From Natronococcus pandeyae (GTDB lineage Archaea; Halobacteriota; Halobacteria; Halobacteriales; Natrialbaceae), in contig NZ_PHNJ01000003.1 of the NCBI RefSeq assembly GCF_008122205.1, forward strand, positions 124,001-188,000: a DNA stretch of 64,000 nt, in the 5' to 3' direction. Shown here one piece after another: positions 7,951-16,448 of this stretch. The position numbers and the translations under genes were made by a program. A model generated the notes under the pieces. The model did not search any database, had not been told where the DNA came from, and saw only the letters and a program-made list of their open reading frames with translations. How positions within the stretch are numbered: the first letter of the stretch is position 1; every line of letters starts with the position of its first letter.

Positions 7951-8814
7951 CTACGGCGCCAGCGACTCGGAGTCGGCCCGAATCTCTTCGAAAACACGGG
8001 TCGCCCACTCGCGTGCGATCGCCGTCTCGGTGTCGACGAACACGCGCATCGTTCCCGTCTCCTCGTCGTAGCCGCCGACGCCGATTCGCTCGTCGAACAG
8101 CGCCAGCCCGTACGGAAGCGCGTCCCGCGTTCGGATAGCGACGTTCCCTTCGTCGATCGCGTCGTCGAGGGTCGTCTCCCGATCCTCGCGAAGCGTCTCG
8201 ACGGCGTCGGGTCGGTAGATGAGTTCGGCCGACCGGCTCTCGAGCAAGCCGTCGGCGGTCGCGTCGAGTCCGGGCGGAATCATGTGCGTGGTGTTGAATC
8301 CGCGGAAGCGCTCGCTCTCGCGCAGGAGTTCCAGGAACCGCGTGACGGGTGCGTACGGCTCTTCGGGCATGGCGACGGTGACCGTCGCGTCGGCGAACGG
8401 TTCGACGACGAACTCGTCGTGGTCCTCGCAGATGTAGTCGAACAGCGGATCGAGTCGGTGGACCGTCTGGAGGTACGTCTCGAACTTGGAAACGCCGTGG
8501 GCGACCGTCTCGCCGAGCCCGGTCAGTCGGTACCGACTGTCGACACGTTCGCCGTATCCCTGGGCCTCGAGCCAGCGAACGAACCGGTGGCTCGTCGCTT
8601 TCGACACCTCGAGCGTCGACTCGATATCGCGTCGGTCCAGCGGCTCCGCGAGTAGCGCTCGGAGCAGCGGCCCGTGTCGGATCACGTCGATCATCTCGTC
8701 CGTGTCCGGGTACGAGTCGCGCCGCTCGGGCTGATCGCGAACCCCGCCGAGTTCGAGTTCGTACCGGAGCAGTTCGTCGAGAATGTGCCGCGTTCCGGTG
8801 GGTTGCTCGGTCAT
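7951..8814 (-). CDS. HTH regulator with FilR1-type domain
   Basis: This 287-residue protein has an N-terminal winged helix-turn-helix (about residues 45-115; LEVSKATSHRFVRWLEAQGYG is the recognition region). The C-terminal ligand-binding-like domain resembles DUF1724/FilR1 (NTTHMIPPG ... AELIYRPDAVETL). The start at 8814 (MTEQPTGTRHILDELL) fits the family; the much longer open frame upstream is antisense to the methyltransferase. It is divergent from the methyltransferase-MFS-DUF411 operon and probably controls it. The short dyad TACCA-AA-TGGTA (8824-8835), 10 bp upstream of its start, is a candidate autoregulatory site. Confidence 0.88.
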   Translation of the reverse strand: MTEQPTGTRHILDELLRYELELGGVRDQPERRDSYPDTDEMIDVIRHGPLLRALLAEPLDRRDIESTLEVSKATSHRFVRWLEAQGYGERVDSRYRLTGLGETVAHGVSKFETYLQTVHRLDPLFDYICEDHDEFVVEPFADATVTVAMPEEPYAPVTRFLELLRESERFRGFNTTHMIPPGLDATADGLLESRSAELIYRPDAVETLREDRETTLDDAIDEGNVAIRTRDALPYGLALFDERIGVGGYDEETGTMRVFVDTETAIAREWATRVFEEIRADSESLAP

Positions 8815-8904
8815 GTCAATCGTTACCAAATGGTACGACACTCGCTCGCTTAACCCTGTCTCACGGCGTGAAACGGCTCTTCTCGGCCGAGCTTTCTCTC
8901 GGAA

Positions 8905-8914
8905 AATAAGTATA
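8905..8914 (+). promoter_or_regulatory. TATA box of methyltransferase operon
   Basis: AATAAGTATA, preceded by the purine-rich GGAAA, is centred about 31 bp upstream of the ATG at 8941. That spacing predicts a leaderless or very short-leader transcript, common in haloarchaea. Confidence 0.6.
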
Positions 8915-8940
8915 GCGCCCCCGGAGGCGTCCGCTCTGAT

Positions 8941-10032
8941 ATGGGAACTAGTCCCGTACAACCCGACCCAAACGAGACCGACGCCTTCCTCGAGGACCTT
9001 CTCGAGCGAGCCGCGGGCACCATGTCGCTGTTCGGAATTTACATCGGCGACCAGCTGGGCTACTACGACGCGCTGGCTGCGGGCCCCCTCACCGCGACGG
9101 AACTGGCCGAGACGACCGCGACGGACGAACGCTACGCGCGCGAGTGGCTCGAACACCAGACCGTCACCGGCGTGCTGTCCGTCGAGAACCCCGACGCCGA
9201 GGCGACCGACCGCCGGTACGTCCTGCCGGCGAGCTACGTCGAGGTCTTCTGCGAGCCGGAGAGCCTGAACTACCTCGTTCCGCTCGCGGGGCTCGTCGCC
9301 AGCGTCGGCACGCCGCTCGAGGACGTGATCGAGGCGTTTCGAACCGGCGGCGGGGTCCCGTTCTCGGCCTACGGCGAGGCCTGTCACGAGGGCATCGCGG
9401 CGATGAACCGACCCGCGTACGTTTCCCAGCTCGGTCCCGAGTGGCTGGCGAGCATGCCCGACGTGGACGGGACGCTCCGCGAGGGCGGCCGCGTCGCCGA
9501 CGTCGGCTGCGGTCACGGCTGGTCCAGCATCGGCGTTGCAGAGCACTACCCCGAGACGACGGTCGACGGCTACGAACTGGACGCGGCGTCGGTCGAGCGG
9601 GCGACCGAGAACGTCGCCGAGCGCGGCGTCGACGATCAGGTCAGCGTCCACCACCGCGACGCCGGCGATCCCGCTATCGAGGGCGACTACGACCTCGTGA
9701 TGGCACTCGAGTGCGTCCACGACCTCGCGGATCCGGTCGGCGTTCTCGAGACGATGCGCCGGCTCGCGGGCGAGGACGGCGCCGTCCTGGTCGTGGACGA
9801 GCGCGCGGGCGAGGCGTTCACGCCGGACGGCAACGAGATCGAGCCGCTGCTGTACGGCTTCAGCGTCCTGCACTGCCTGCCCGTCGGCACGGTCGACGAG
9901 CCGGCGGTGGGCACGGGGACCGTGATGCGTCCGGGGACGCTCGAGGCGTACGCCAGCGAGGCGGGGTTCTCGAGCGTCGAGGTGTTGCCGATCGAGAACC
10001 TCTTCTTCCGGTTCTACCGGCTCCACCGATGA
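8941..10032 (+). CDS. Class I SAM methyltransferase with winged-helix N-domain
   Basis: This 363-residue protein's N-terminal part (residues 15-100) looks like the dimerisation/winged-helix domain of Rv2258c-type methyltransferases (GPLTATELAETTATDERYAREWLEH). The Rossmann domain carries motif I VADVGCGHGWSS (about residues 184-195) and an acidic motif II, GYELDAASVERA. Substrate is unknown. Its stop overlaps the ATG of the MFS gene by 4 nt (ATGA), indicating translational coupling. With the exporter and the DUF411 lipoprotein it forms a compact operon under the divergent FilR1-type regulator, which suggests modification plus export of a small molecule (inference). Confidence 0.9.
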   Translation: MGTSPVQPDPNETDAFLEDLLERAAGTMSLFGIYIGDQLGYYDALAAGPLTATELAETTATDERYAREWLEHQTVTGVLSVENPDAEATDRRYVLPASYVEVFCEPESLNYLVPLAGLVASVGTPLEDVIEAFRTGGGVPFSAYGEACHEGIAAMNRPAYVSQLGPEWLASMPDVDGTLREGGRVADVGCGHGWSSIGVAEHYPETTVDGYELDAASVERATENVAERGVDDQVSVHHRDAGDPAIEGDYDLVMALECVHDLADPVGVLETMRRLAGEDGAVLVVDERAGEAFTPDGNEIEPLLYGFSVLHCLPVGTVDEPAVGTGTVMRPGTLEAYASEAGFSSVEVLPIENLFFRFYRLHR

Positions 10033-11300
10033 CCACTCCTCCCCCGACGTCCGAATCCGCCGACACGCGCATCCCGTGGGACTCGCCGACGGTCCGGATC
10101 GTCCTCCTGAGCACGCTGCTGGCGCCGCTCGGGGTGCCGCTCGTGAGTCCGACGCTTCCCGTGATTCGCGATACGTTCGGCGTCACCGAGGCGACGGCCA
10201 GCCTGCTGATTAGCGCGTATTTTGTCGCCGGCATCGTCCTCTCGCCGTTCATCGGGGCGCTGGCCGACCGACTCGGCCGACGGCTCGTCCTCGTCGTGAG
10301 TCTGATCGTCTTCGGCCTCGCGGGCGGCGTGATCGTCCTCGCGCCGTCGTTCACGACGGTCCTGCTGGTGCGTATCGTCCAGGGGACGGCCTCCGCGGGC
10401 GTCTTCGTCGCGACGGTCACCATCATCGGCGACACGTTCGAGGACGCCCAGCGAAACGCGGTCCTCGGGATCAACACGGCCGTTCTCTCGGTCGGCGCGG
10501 CGATCTTCCCCGTCGTCGGCGGCGTGCTCGTCGCCGTCTCGTGGGACGCCCCGTACCTGTTGTACCTGCTCGCGGTCCCGCTCGGTCTGCTCGCCTGGCG
10601 CGTGCTCGAGGAACCCGACCGTGACGGTACGAAACCGGCAGGCGACGAATCGATGTCCGGCGACGGGACCGTGTCCCTCGATGCGGCCTACGTTCGCGGC
10701 GTGTTCGCCGCCGTCGGCACGGCGAGCGTGCTGGCGATGTTCCTCGCCACCTTCGCGGCCGAACTGCTGCTGTTCGGTTCCGTCCTGACGGCGGTGCCGT
10801 TCCTGCTGACCGGTTCGTACGGCCTCGCACCCGTCGTCGTCGGCGGCGTCCTGATGCTCTCGGAAGGTGTGTCGGTCGTCGTCTCGGCTGCGAACGGCCG
10901 GTTCGCGAGGCGGGCGACGAACTCGACGCTCGTCGGGGCAGGATTCGTCTGTCTGGCGGCCGGCTTCGCCGTCGCGTGGCTCGCCAGCTCGGTGGTGGTG
11001 ATCGCCCTCGCCACCGCGATCATCGGCGCGGGCATCGGACTCGTGTTGCCGTCGGTCGACGCCGAGGTGAGCGATCGGGTCGCCAGCCAGTATCTGGCCG
11101 GTGCGTTGAGCCTCCGTAACAGTACGACGTTCCTCGGTCGCACGCTGGGTCCGGTCGCGTTCGCCGGGATCGCCGCGACGACCGGCTACGCGCCGCTGCT
11201 GCTCGGCGGTGCGATCGCCGCGCTCGTCGTCGCCGGTGTCGTCGTGGGATCGAGGCCGGGGCCTCGAGTCGGAGACGTGAGACGATCGGGCACGATATGA
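10029..11300 (+). CDS. MFS transporter, drug-efflux type
   Basis: This 423-residue protein has 12 predicted membrane segments and the MFS signature GALADRLGRRLVLVVS between TM2 and TM3. A central cytoplasmic loop is acidic (EEPDRDGTKPAGDESMSGDG). The start at 10029 overlaps the methyltransferase stop by 4 nt; the longer open frame upstream is an out-of-frame shadow. It resembles Bcr/CflA-like or multidrug proton antiporters. Its operon partners and divergent regulator suggest export of a toxic or modified compound, but the substrate is not deducible. Confidence 0.92.
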   Translation: MTTPPPTSESADTRIPWDSPTVRIVLLSTLLAPLGVPLVSPTLPVIRDTFGVTEATASLLISAYFVAGIVLSPFIGALADRLGRRLVLVVSLIVFGLAGGVIVLAPSFTTVLLVRIVQGTASAGVFVATVTIIGDTFEDAQRNAVLGINTAVLSVGAAIFPVVGGVLVAVSWDAPYLLYLLAVPLGLLAWRVLEEPDRDGTKPAGDESMSGDGTVSLDAAYVRGVFAAVGTASVLAMFLATFAAELLLFGSVLTAVPFLLTGSYGLAPVVVGGVLMLSEGVSVVVSAANGRFARRATNSTLVGAGFVCLAAGFAVAWLASSVVVIALATAIIGAGIGLVLPSVDAEVSDRVASQYLAGALSLRNSTTFLGRTLGPVAFAGIAATTGYAPLLLGGAIAALVVAGVVVGSRPGPRVGDVRRSGTI

Positions 11301-11323
11301 GGACGCACTCCCTATCGACCCGC

Positions 11324-11827
11324 ATGACGATTTCACGTCGACAGCTGTGTTCGACTGGAGCGGCGTTCGCGGTCGTCGGTCTCGCCGGCTGTCTCAGCGG
11401 TGGCGACGAATCCGCCGAGGGCAGCGGGGACGACTGGACGTGGTCCGGCTCCCTCCCAGTCGAATCCGTCGTCCAGCACCACGATCCGGACTGTGGCTGT
11501 TGTTCGGCGTACGTCGAGTATCTGGACGACCACGGGATCGACGTCCAGGTCGAAGAGACGAGGGATCTCGAGGGCATCAAACGCGACCTGTCGGTTCCGG
11601 AAGACGCCTGGAGCTGTCACACGATCGAGTTCGGCGACTACCTCGTGGAGGGCCACGTTCCACTCGAGGCGATCGAGACGCTCTTCGAGGACGAACCCGC
11701 GGTCCTCGGCATCACGGCGCCGGGAATGCCCCAACACTCCCCCGGGATGGGACCGCCCGGTGACGAGCCGCTGACGATCTACAGCTTCGAGGAGTCGGGC
11801 GAGACCGCGGCGTACGTCGACGTCTGA
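11324..11827 (+). CDS. DUF411 metal-binding Tat lipoprotein
   Basis: This 167-residue protein has the twin-arginine signal ISRRQLCSTGAAFAVVGLAG followed by the lipobox Cys, so it is exported folded and lipid-anchored. The DUF411 core shows HHDPDCGCCSAYVEYL, a CxCC metal-binding motif, then SCHTIEFGDYLVEGHVP. DUF411 proteins are linked to copper handling and resistance. A GTG-free alternative ATG at 11297 would overlap the MFS stop as ATGA, so the true start is uncertain by nine codons. Its place as last gene of the operon suggests a metal link for the exporter, which is inference. Confidence 0.88.
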   Translation: MTISRRQLCSTGAAFAVVGLAGCLSGGDESAEGSGDDWTWSGSLPVESVVQHHDPDCGCCSAYVEYLDDHGIDVQVEETRDLEGIKRDLSVPEDAWSCHTIEFGDYLVEGHVPLEAIETLFEDEPAVLGITAPGMPQHSPGMGPPGDEPLTIYSFEESGETAAYVDV

Positions 11828-11907
11828 TACGGTCTGCTGTAACTGTTTACCGGAGCAACCGCAGGACGCCTCGCGGTTGCTCCGGAAAGGACTTACAGCA
11901 GTCCGTA
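11828..11907. repeat. 80-nt near-perfect palindrome
   Basis: The palindrome starts at the base after the DUF411 stop. It pairs TACGG (11828-11832) with CCGTA (11903-11907), CTGCTGTAA with TTACAGCAG, and CCGGAGCAACCGC (11850-11862) with GCGGTTGCTCCGG (11873-11885). The symmetry centre is 11867.5, with only a few mismatches. It could act as a bidirectional transcript barrier between the operon and the convergent gene at 11959-12393, or be a small mobile palindromic element. No gene lies in it. Confidence 0.85.
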
Positions 11908-11958
11908 TGAGGGGTGGTTCGACGACGCCCGGCCGGTCGGCAGTCGCGTCGGTCAGGG

Positions 11959-12393
11959 TCACCGGGACGCGTCGTCCGCCGCGGACCCTTTGATATCCTC
12001 GAGGAGGTTCGTGAGTATCAGCTCCAGTTCCTGGCGTACCGTTCCGGCGCCGACTCGGTCCAGAACGAACGACCAGATCGAATCGAACGTGTACCGAGTG
12101 ATCGCCGAGATGCGCGTCTCGTCCTCGTTTTCGACGAGTATCCTCGAGTACCGCTCTTCGAACATCTCTCCGCCGTCGACGAAGCGATACTCGTACCCGT
12201 TCTCGAGTTCGGAAAACGACACCACCATCTCGGCGTCCTTGAGCGAGACGGTTACGTCCGCTCCGTCGGCCGTCGGTTCGTACTCCCGGATCTCGTAGAC
12301 GTCGGCGTACTCGAGAATAGAACGGGGAGTCAGGCGTTCGACGACGTCCTCGTACGACGGCTCCACCACGTACGAGACTTCGACCTCGTGCAT
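11959..12393 (-). CDS. SRPBCC (START-like) family protein
   Basis: This 144-residue protein (MHEVEVSYVVEPSYEDVVERL) has the alternating helix-grip pattern of the SRPBCC superfamily, with a long C-terminal helix (TVRQELELILTNLLEDIKG). The start at 12393 begins directly at the first conserved strand; an ATG-less extension to 12420 is not needed. Members bind hydrophobic ligands, and no catalytic residue can be named here. It is convergent with the DUF411 operon, separated by the 80-nt palindrome. Confidence 0.82.
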   Translation of the reverse strand: MHEVEVSYVVEPSYEDVVERLTPRSILEYADVYEIREYEPTADGADVTVSLKDAEMVVSFSELENGYEYRFVDGGEMFEERYSRILVENEDETRISAITRYTFDSIWSFVLDRVGAGTVRQELELILTNLLEDIKGSAADDASR

Positions 12394-12594
12394 CACGCGT
12401 AGCTGCGGGCTGGCCGCCAAAAACCGTACGCATTGCCTCGTCGAACAGTCCGTCGGCGATCGACGATCTTCGAGTAGTTCTGTCCGACAGTTCAGCCGTT
12501 GGATCCGCTTCGGACCGCGTACCGATGCCCCTCGTGACGACGAGCAGTAGCGAGTCCGACACGCTTATTCGCGACGCGCGACGAAACCCGTGTA

Positions 12595-14256
12595 GTGAGT
12601 ACCGAGACGCCCGAACCAACCGAAACCGACGCGTTCGAGAAGGTCTGCAAGACGCTCGTCGAGCGGATTCTCGCAGGCGAGATCGACCAGGACGAGGTCG
12701 AGAAGGCCAAACTCGAGGCGTGTTCGGAGCACTCGGCGCCGAAGGTGCCGAAGAACTCCGAGCTGCTGGACTACGCGCCCCAGGAGCACCGCGAGGATCT
12801 CGAGACGGTGCTCCAGCGCAAACCCGTTCGGACGGCCTCGGGCGTCTCGCCGGTCGCGATCATGACGTCACCGGAGCGGTGCCCCCACGGGAAGTGTCTC
12901 TACTGCCCCGGCGGCCCCGACTCCGAGTTCTCGAGTTCGCAGAGCTACACGGGCGACGAGCCCGCCGCGGCTCGCGGAGTGCAGAACGACTACGATCCGT
13001 ACGGCCAGGTGACGCTCCGCCTGGAGCAACTGCGCGAGATCGGCCACCCCGTCGACAAAGTCGAACTGATCCTGATGGGCGGGACGATGACCGCTCGGAG
13101 CCACGACTACCAGGAGTGGTTCGTCAAGCGCGCTCTCGAGGCGATGAACGACTTCGACGTCGACAAGGAGCCCGAACCCGCGGAGGGCGTCAGCTTCGCA
13201 CAGGACCCCGATGAGTACGAGTGGAAGTACCTCGAGGACGTCATCGCCGAGAACGAAACGGGCGATATCCGCAACATCGGAACGACGTTCGAGACCAAAC
13301 CCGACTGGTGCGACCCCGAGCAGATCGACCGGATGCTCGACCTCGGCGGCACGAAGGTCGAGGTCGGCGTCCAGACGACCTACGAGCGGATCAACCGGGA
13401 GATGCACCGCGGTCACGGCGCCCAGGCGTCGATCGACGCCAACCGACGACTGCGCGATTCGGCGTTCAAGGTCGGCTTCCACATGATGCCGGGCCAGCCG
13501 GGGATGAGCAAGGAGATGTGTCTCGAGGACTTCCGGCGACTGTTCGAACAGGAGCAGTGGAAGCCCGACTACCTGAAGATCTATCCGACGCTGATCGTCC
13601 GCGGCACCGCGACCTACGACTGGTGGCACAAGGGGGAGTACGAACCGCTCGACAACGACGAGGCCGCCGACCTCGTCGCCGAGATCAAGGACATGATTCC
13701 CCGGTACACGCGCCTCCAGCGCGTCCAGCGGGACATCCCCGCGGACTACATCGACGCCGGCGTCTGGAAATCGAACCTCCGACAGCTCGCCCGAAAACGG
13801 ATGGCCGAACACGACTGGAACTGCGAGTGTATCCGCTGTCGTGAGGTCGGAATGAACGACGAGGAGCCCGAGAACGTCGAACTCGACGTGATGACCTACG
13901 AGGCCTGTGGGGGGACCGAGCACTTCATCTCGGTCGAGGACTTCGAGCAGGACCTCCTGATCGGCTTCTGTCGGCTGCGGTTCCCGAACGATCCGGTTCG
14001 GCCGGAACTCGAGAACGCCGCGCTCGTTCGCGAACTCCACGTCTACGGCTCGGAGGTCACCGTCGGCACGGAGAGTGAGGGAGACCAGCACCAACACCAG
14101 GGCTACGGTCGTCGGCTGATGGCACAGGCCGAAACACTTGCCGCCGACGCCGGCTACGACAAGGTAAGCGTCATCTCGGGCATCGGCGCCCGGGAGTACT
14201 ACCGGAACAAACTCGGCTATCACCAGGACGGGCCGTACGTGAGCAAACGACTGTAG
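12595..14256 (+). CDS. elp3: tRNA uridine(34) 5-carboxymethyl synthase Elp3
   Basis: This 553-residue protein joins a radical-SAM domain and a C-terminal GNAT acetyltransferase domain. The iron-sulfur motif is CPHGKCLYC (Cys96, Cys101, Cys104); LGGTKVEVGVQT and FKVGFHMMPGQPG are characteristic Elp3 segments. The GNAT acetyl-CoA site is QGYGRRLMAQAE near the C-terminus. Archaeal Elp3 acts alone to add carboxymethyl groups to wobble uridine in tRNA. The start is GTG at 12595, consistent with the family N-terminus. Monocistronic. Confidence 0.97.
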   Translation: MSTETPEPTETDAFEKVCKTLVERILAGEIDQDEVEKAKLEACSEHSAPKVPKNSELLDYAPQEHREDLETVLQRKPVRTASGVSPVAIMTSPERCPHGKCLYCPGGPDSEFSSSQSYTGDEPAAARGVQNDYDPYGQVTLRLEQLREIGHPVDKVELILMGGTMTARSHDYQEWFVKRALEAMNDFDVDKEPEPAEGVSFAQDPDEYEWKYLEDVIAENETGDIRNIGTTFETKPDWCDPEQIDRMLDLGGTKVEVGVQTTYERINREMHRGHGAQASIDANRRLRDSAFKVGFHMMPGQPGMSKEMCLEDFRRLFEQEQWKPDYLKIYPTLIVRGTATYDWWHKGEYEPLDNDEAADLVAEIKDMIPRYTRLQRVQRDIPADYIDAGVWKSNLRQLARKRMAEHDWNCECIRCREVGMNDEEPENVELDVMTYEACGGTEHFISVEDFEQDLLIGFCRLRFPNDPVRPELENAALVRELHVYGSEVTVGTESEGDQHQHQGYGRRLMAQAETLAADAGYDKVSVISGIGAREYYRNKLGYHQDGPYVSKRL

Positions 14257-14609
14257 CGGCCGTGGCCACGCCGTTCTCGACGCTCGGTTCTCCATCCTGT
14301 CTGGTCTCGAGCGACGCGAACGCTCGGCCACGACCAGTGCTGGCCGCTCGACGCCGCGAAACTGGCCGATCAATCTGCAAGAACTGTCTATAAAAACACG
14401 GCAATCACTCCGAAATTTTTATACGTAATGGGGCTAAAGCATTAGCTGCCGACGAACGTCGGCATTGATCACACTCCCCCAGACAACCAGCGCCACACCC
14501 GCTGTACCTCATTCGAGCGCGCCGCCGTTCCCCCCACTGCTCGATTCCCCCCTCGAGCGGTTCACCGCGGCGCGCTCTGTGATCTTTCTCGGTTTCGACG
14601 CGACTCATC
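14257..14609. other. Non-coding gap with possible small transcript
   Basis: In this 353-bp gap an AT-rich promoter-like run, AATTTTTATACG (14414-14425), is followed by the perfect hairpin TGCCGACG-AA-CGTCGGCA (14447-14464). A second TATA-like CTATAAAAAC lies near 14390. The only reading frames are short and Arg/Cys-rich without family resemblance. A short RNA starting near 14445 is possible but unproven. Confidence 0.4.
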
Positions 14610-15422
14610 TTAAACGGCGAGCACCGTATCTACGACGAGCATGATCGCGAACCCGCAGACGAACGTCGCCGTCGCCGTGTCGGCGTAGCCGTGGCCGTGA
14701 CTCGAGGGGACGAGTTCGCGGAAGACGACCGCAATCATCGCGCCCGCGGCGAACCCGGCGGCGACGGGGAAGAGCCCCGTGACGAAGGCGACCAGGGTGA
14801 AGCCGACTGCGGCAGCGATCGGTTCGGGAACACCGCCCGAGAGCGTCGTGTAGAGGATCGTCTTCGGCTTCGAGACGCCGGCGCGGACGGCCGGCACAGC
14901 CATTGCGAACCCGTCGGGGACGTTCTGGACGGCGATTGCGGTCGCGATGGCGAAGCCGAGTGCGGTCTCGCCGCTGGCGAACGCGATACCGACCGCTAAC
15001 CCCTCGGGAACGTTGTGGATCGTGACGGCGCTGCCGACGAGGAGGGCCCGTCGAATCGCACCGTCCTCCTCGCGGGTCGGTTCGAGTCGATCGGGTAACG
15101 ACGCCTCGTCGACCACGGCGGTCCCCTCGAGGCGCTCGCCGCGAAACCGCAGGTGGAGGTGCGGAAGCAGCGCGTTCGCGACGAGCATGAACGCGCCGCC
15201 GCCGAGCAGTCCGGCGACGACCTCCCAGGGCGTCCCGAACTCGAGACCCGGGACGATCAGCGCGAAGACGGCCGCGCCGACCATGATTCCGGCGGCGAGA
15301 CCGATCGCGCCATCGTAGACGCGGTGGCTCACCTGCGTGCTCGCTAGCGTCGGGAGTGCGCCGATCCCCGTCGCACAGCCGGCGAGTAGCGCGACGAGTA
15401 CGACCGTAGCGACCGTCGTCAC
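14610..15422 (-). CDS. ZIP family metal transporter
   Basis: This 270-residue membrane protein has about eight hydrophobic segments. The ZIP signatures are visible: HNVPEGLAVGIAF in TM4 and QNVPDGFAMAVP, with ELVPSSHGHGYAD near the last helices. A variable cytoplasmic loop holds HLHLRFRGER. ZIP proteins import zinc, iron or related divalent cations. I take the GTG at 15422 as start, because it directly precedes the first hydrophobic helix; a TTG at 15449 is the alternative. No metal regulator is adjacent. Confidence 0.92.
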   Translation of the reverse strand: MTTVATVVLVALLAGCATGIGALPTLASTQVSHRVYDGAIGLAAGIMVGAAVFALIVPGLEFGTPWEVVAGLLGGGAFMLVANALLPHLHLRFRGERLEGTAVVDEASLPDRLEPTREEDGAIRRALLVGSAVTIHNVPEGLAVGIAFASGETALGFAIATAIAVQNVPDGFAMAVPAVRAGVSKPKTILYTTLSGGVPEPIAAAVGFTLVAFVTGLFPVAAGFAAGAMIAVVFRELVPSSHGHGYADTATATFVCGFAIMLVVDTVLAV

Positions 15423-15619
15423 GACCGTCCCGTCACCCTCGAGAGGCAAAAAGTCGGCTCGTGTCTCTCGTCTGACGCCGCTCGTCGAACTCCTGAATCG
15501 AGTCAGTCACGGCCTCGACCGCACCGAGATCTCCGTCGAGTGCCGCCGATACGATCGAACGCTCTCGAGAAACGCGACGGACTGTCCGTGCTGTGACTCG
15601 AGCGGAGAAGCGACGGCCG

Positions 15620-16264
15620 TCAGCCGTCGATGGTTACCTCGAGTTCAAGCAGTCCGAGGTAGTCCGGGGCCGCGCCGCTCGTCCGGAACTCCGTCACCGT
15701 CGAGTCGACGAGTTCGTAGAACTCCGACTGCGAACCCGGGACGATGGGCTGGCCGTCCTCGCGCAGGAGGTAGGCGGGCGCGTTCGTCCGCTGGATCTGC
15801 TGGACCTGCTCGCGCCACGCGTCGCCCGCGTAGAGGAAGACGCCGAAAGAGAATCGTCCCGCGGCGAGCGCCTCGCGCTTCGACGAGAACTGGTCTGCCT
15901 CTTCGATCCGGTACTCCTCGTCGCTCACCCAGGCGAGGGCCGCGACGCCCTCCGCGCGGAGGAGGTAGACGTCCCAGGACAGCGTGTTGTCGAAGATGGC
16001 CCACGTGTTTCGCGGGCCGACGGCGTCGATCTGGACGCTGAACGCTGGCCGACCCCGCGAGCCGGTCGGTTCGTGAACGAAGGTCGCGTCGTAGCCCGGA
16101 ACGCGGATCCCGCGGTCGTGGTAGGCGATCCCATCGACGGGAAGGTCGACGTCGAGTTCGTCGACTAGCGCGCGAACGGAGATCCCGCCTTCGGCCTCGA
16201 GCTGGCCGAGAAACGACGAGAGCTGGTAGACGTTGGACCAGGGAGTGTTGGCGGGCGCACTCAT
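15620..16264 (-). CDS. Uncharacterised conserved protein
   Basis: This 214-residue acidic protein starts MSAPANTPWSNVYQLSSFLGQLEAEGG. Alternating strands and helices without membrane segments or a signal indicate a soluble cytoplasmic protein. I recognise no catalytic motif. The ATG at 16264 is preferred, since upstream in-frame codons translate to a basic, low-complexity tail. It is divergent from rqcH, with 184 bp between starts. Confidence 0.7.
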   Translation of the reverse strand: MSAPANTPWSNVYQLSSFLGQLEAEGGISVRALVDELDVDLPVDGIAYHDRGIRVPGYDATFVHEPTGSRGRPAFSVQIDAVGPRNTWAIFDNTLSWDVYLLRAEGVAALAWVSDEEYRIEEADQFSSKREALAAGRFSFGVFLYAGDAWREQVQQIQRTNAPAYLLREDGQPIVPGSQSEFYELVDSTVTEFRTSGAAPDYLGLLELEVTIDG

Positions 16265-16448
16265 CGGTGACGGCGACCTCCGTGGCGGGAACGCGGACGA
16301 TCGCACGGCGGTTCGGAGACGCGTCTCATACCGTTTTCGAGGGCGGTGGCACGGATTAGCGTTCTGGCTTGCGGCGGCACGGGTAGCGCTCCGGCTTCGC
16401 TCGAGTCGGAGCGACACGTCTTTTTGACCGGGACGGGCAGTGTAGGAC

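Noticed and set aside
8815-10026. N-terminal extension of the FilR1-type regulator across the methyltransferase gene
   Set aside because: The extension is antisense to the methyltransferase; the regulator starts at 8814.
14405-14608. 67-residue frame with several cysteines
   Set aside because: Basic composition and no conserved zinc pattern; the region looks non-coding.
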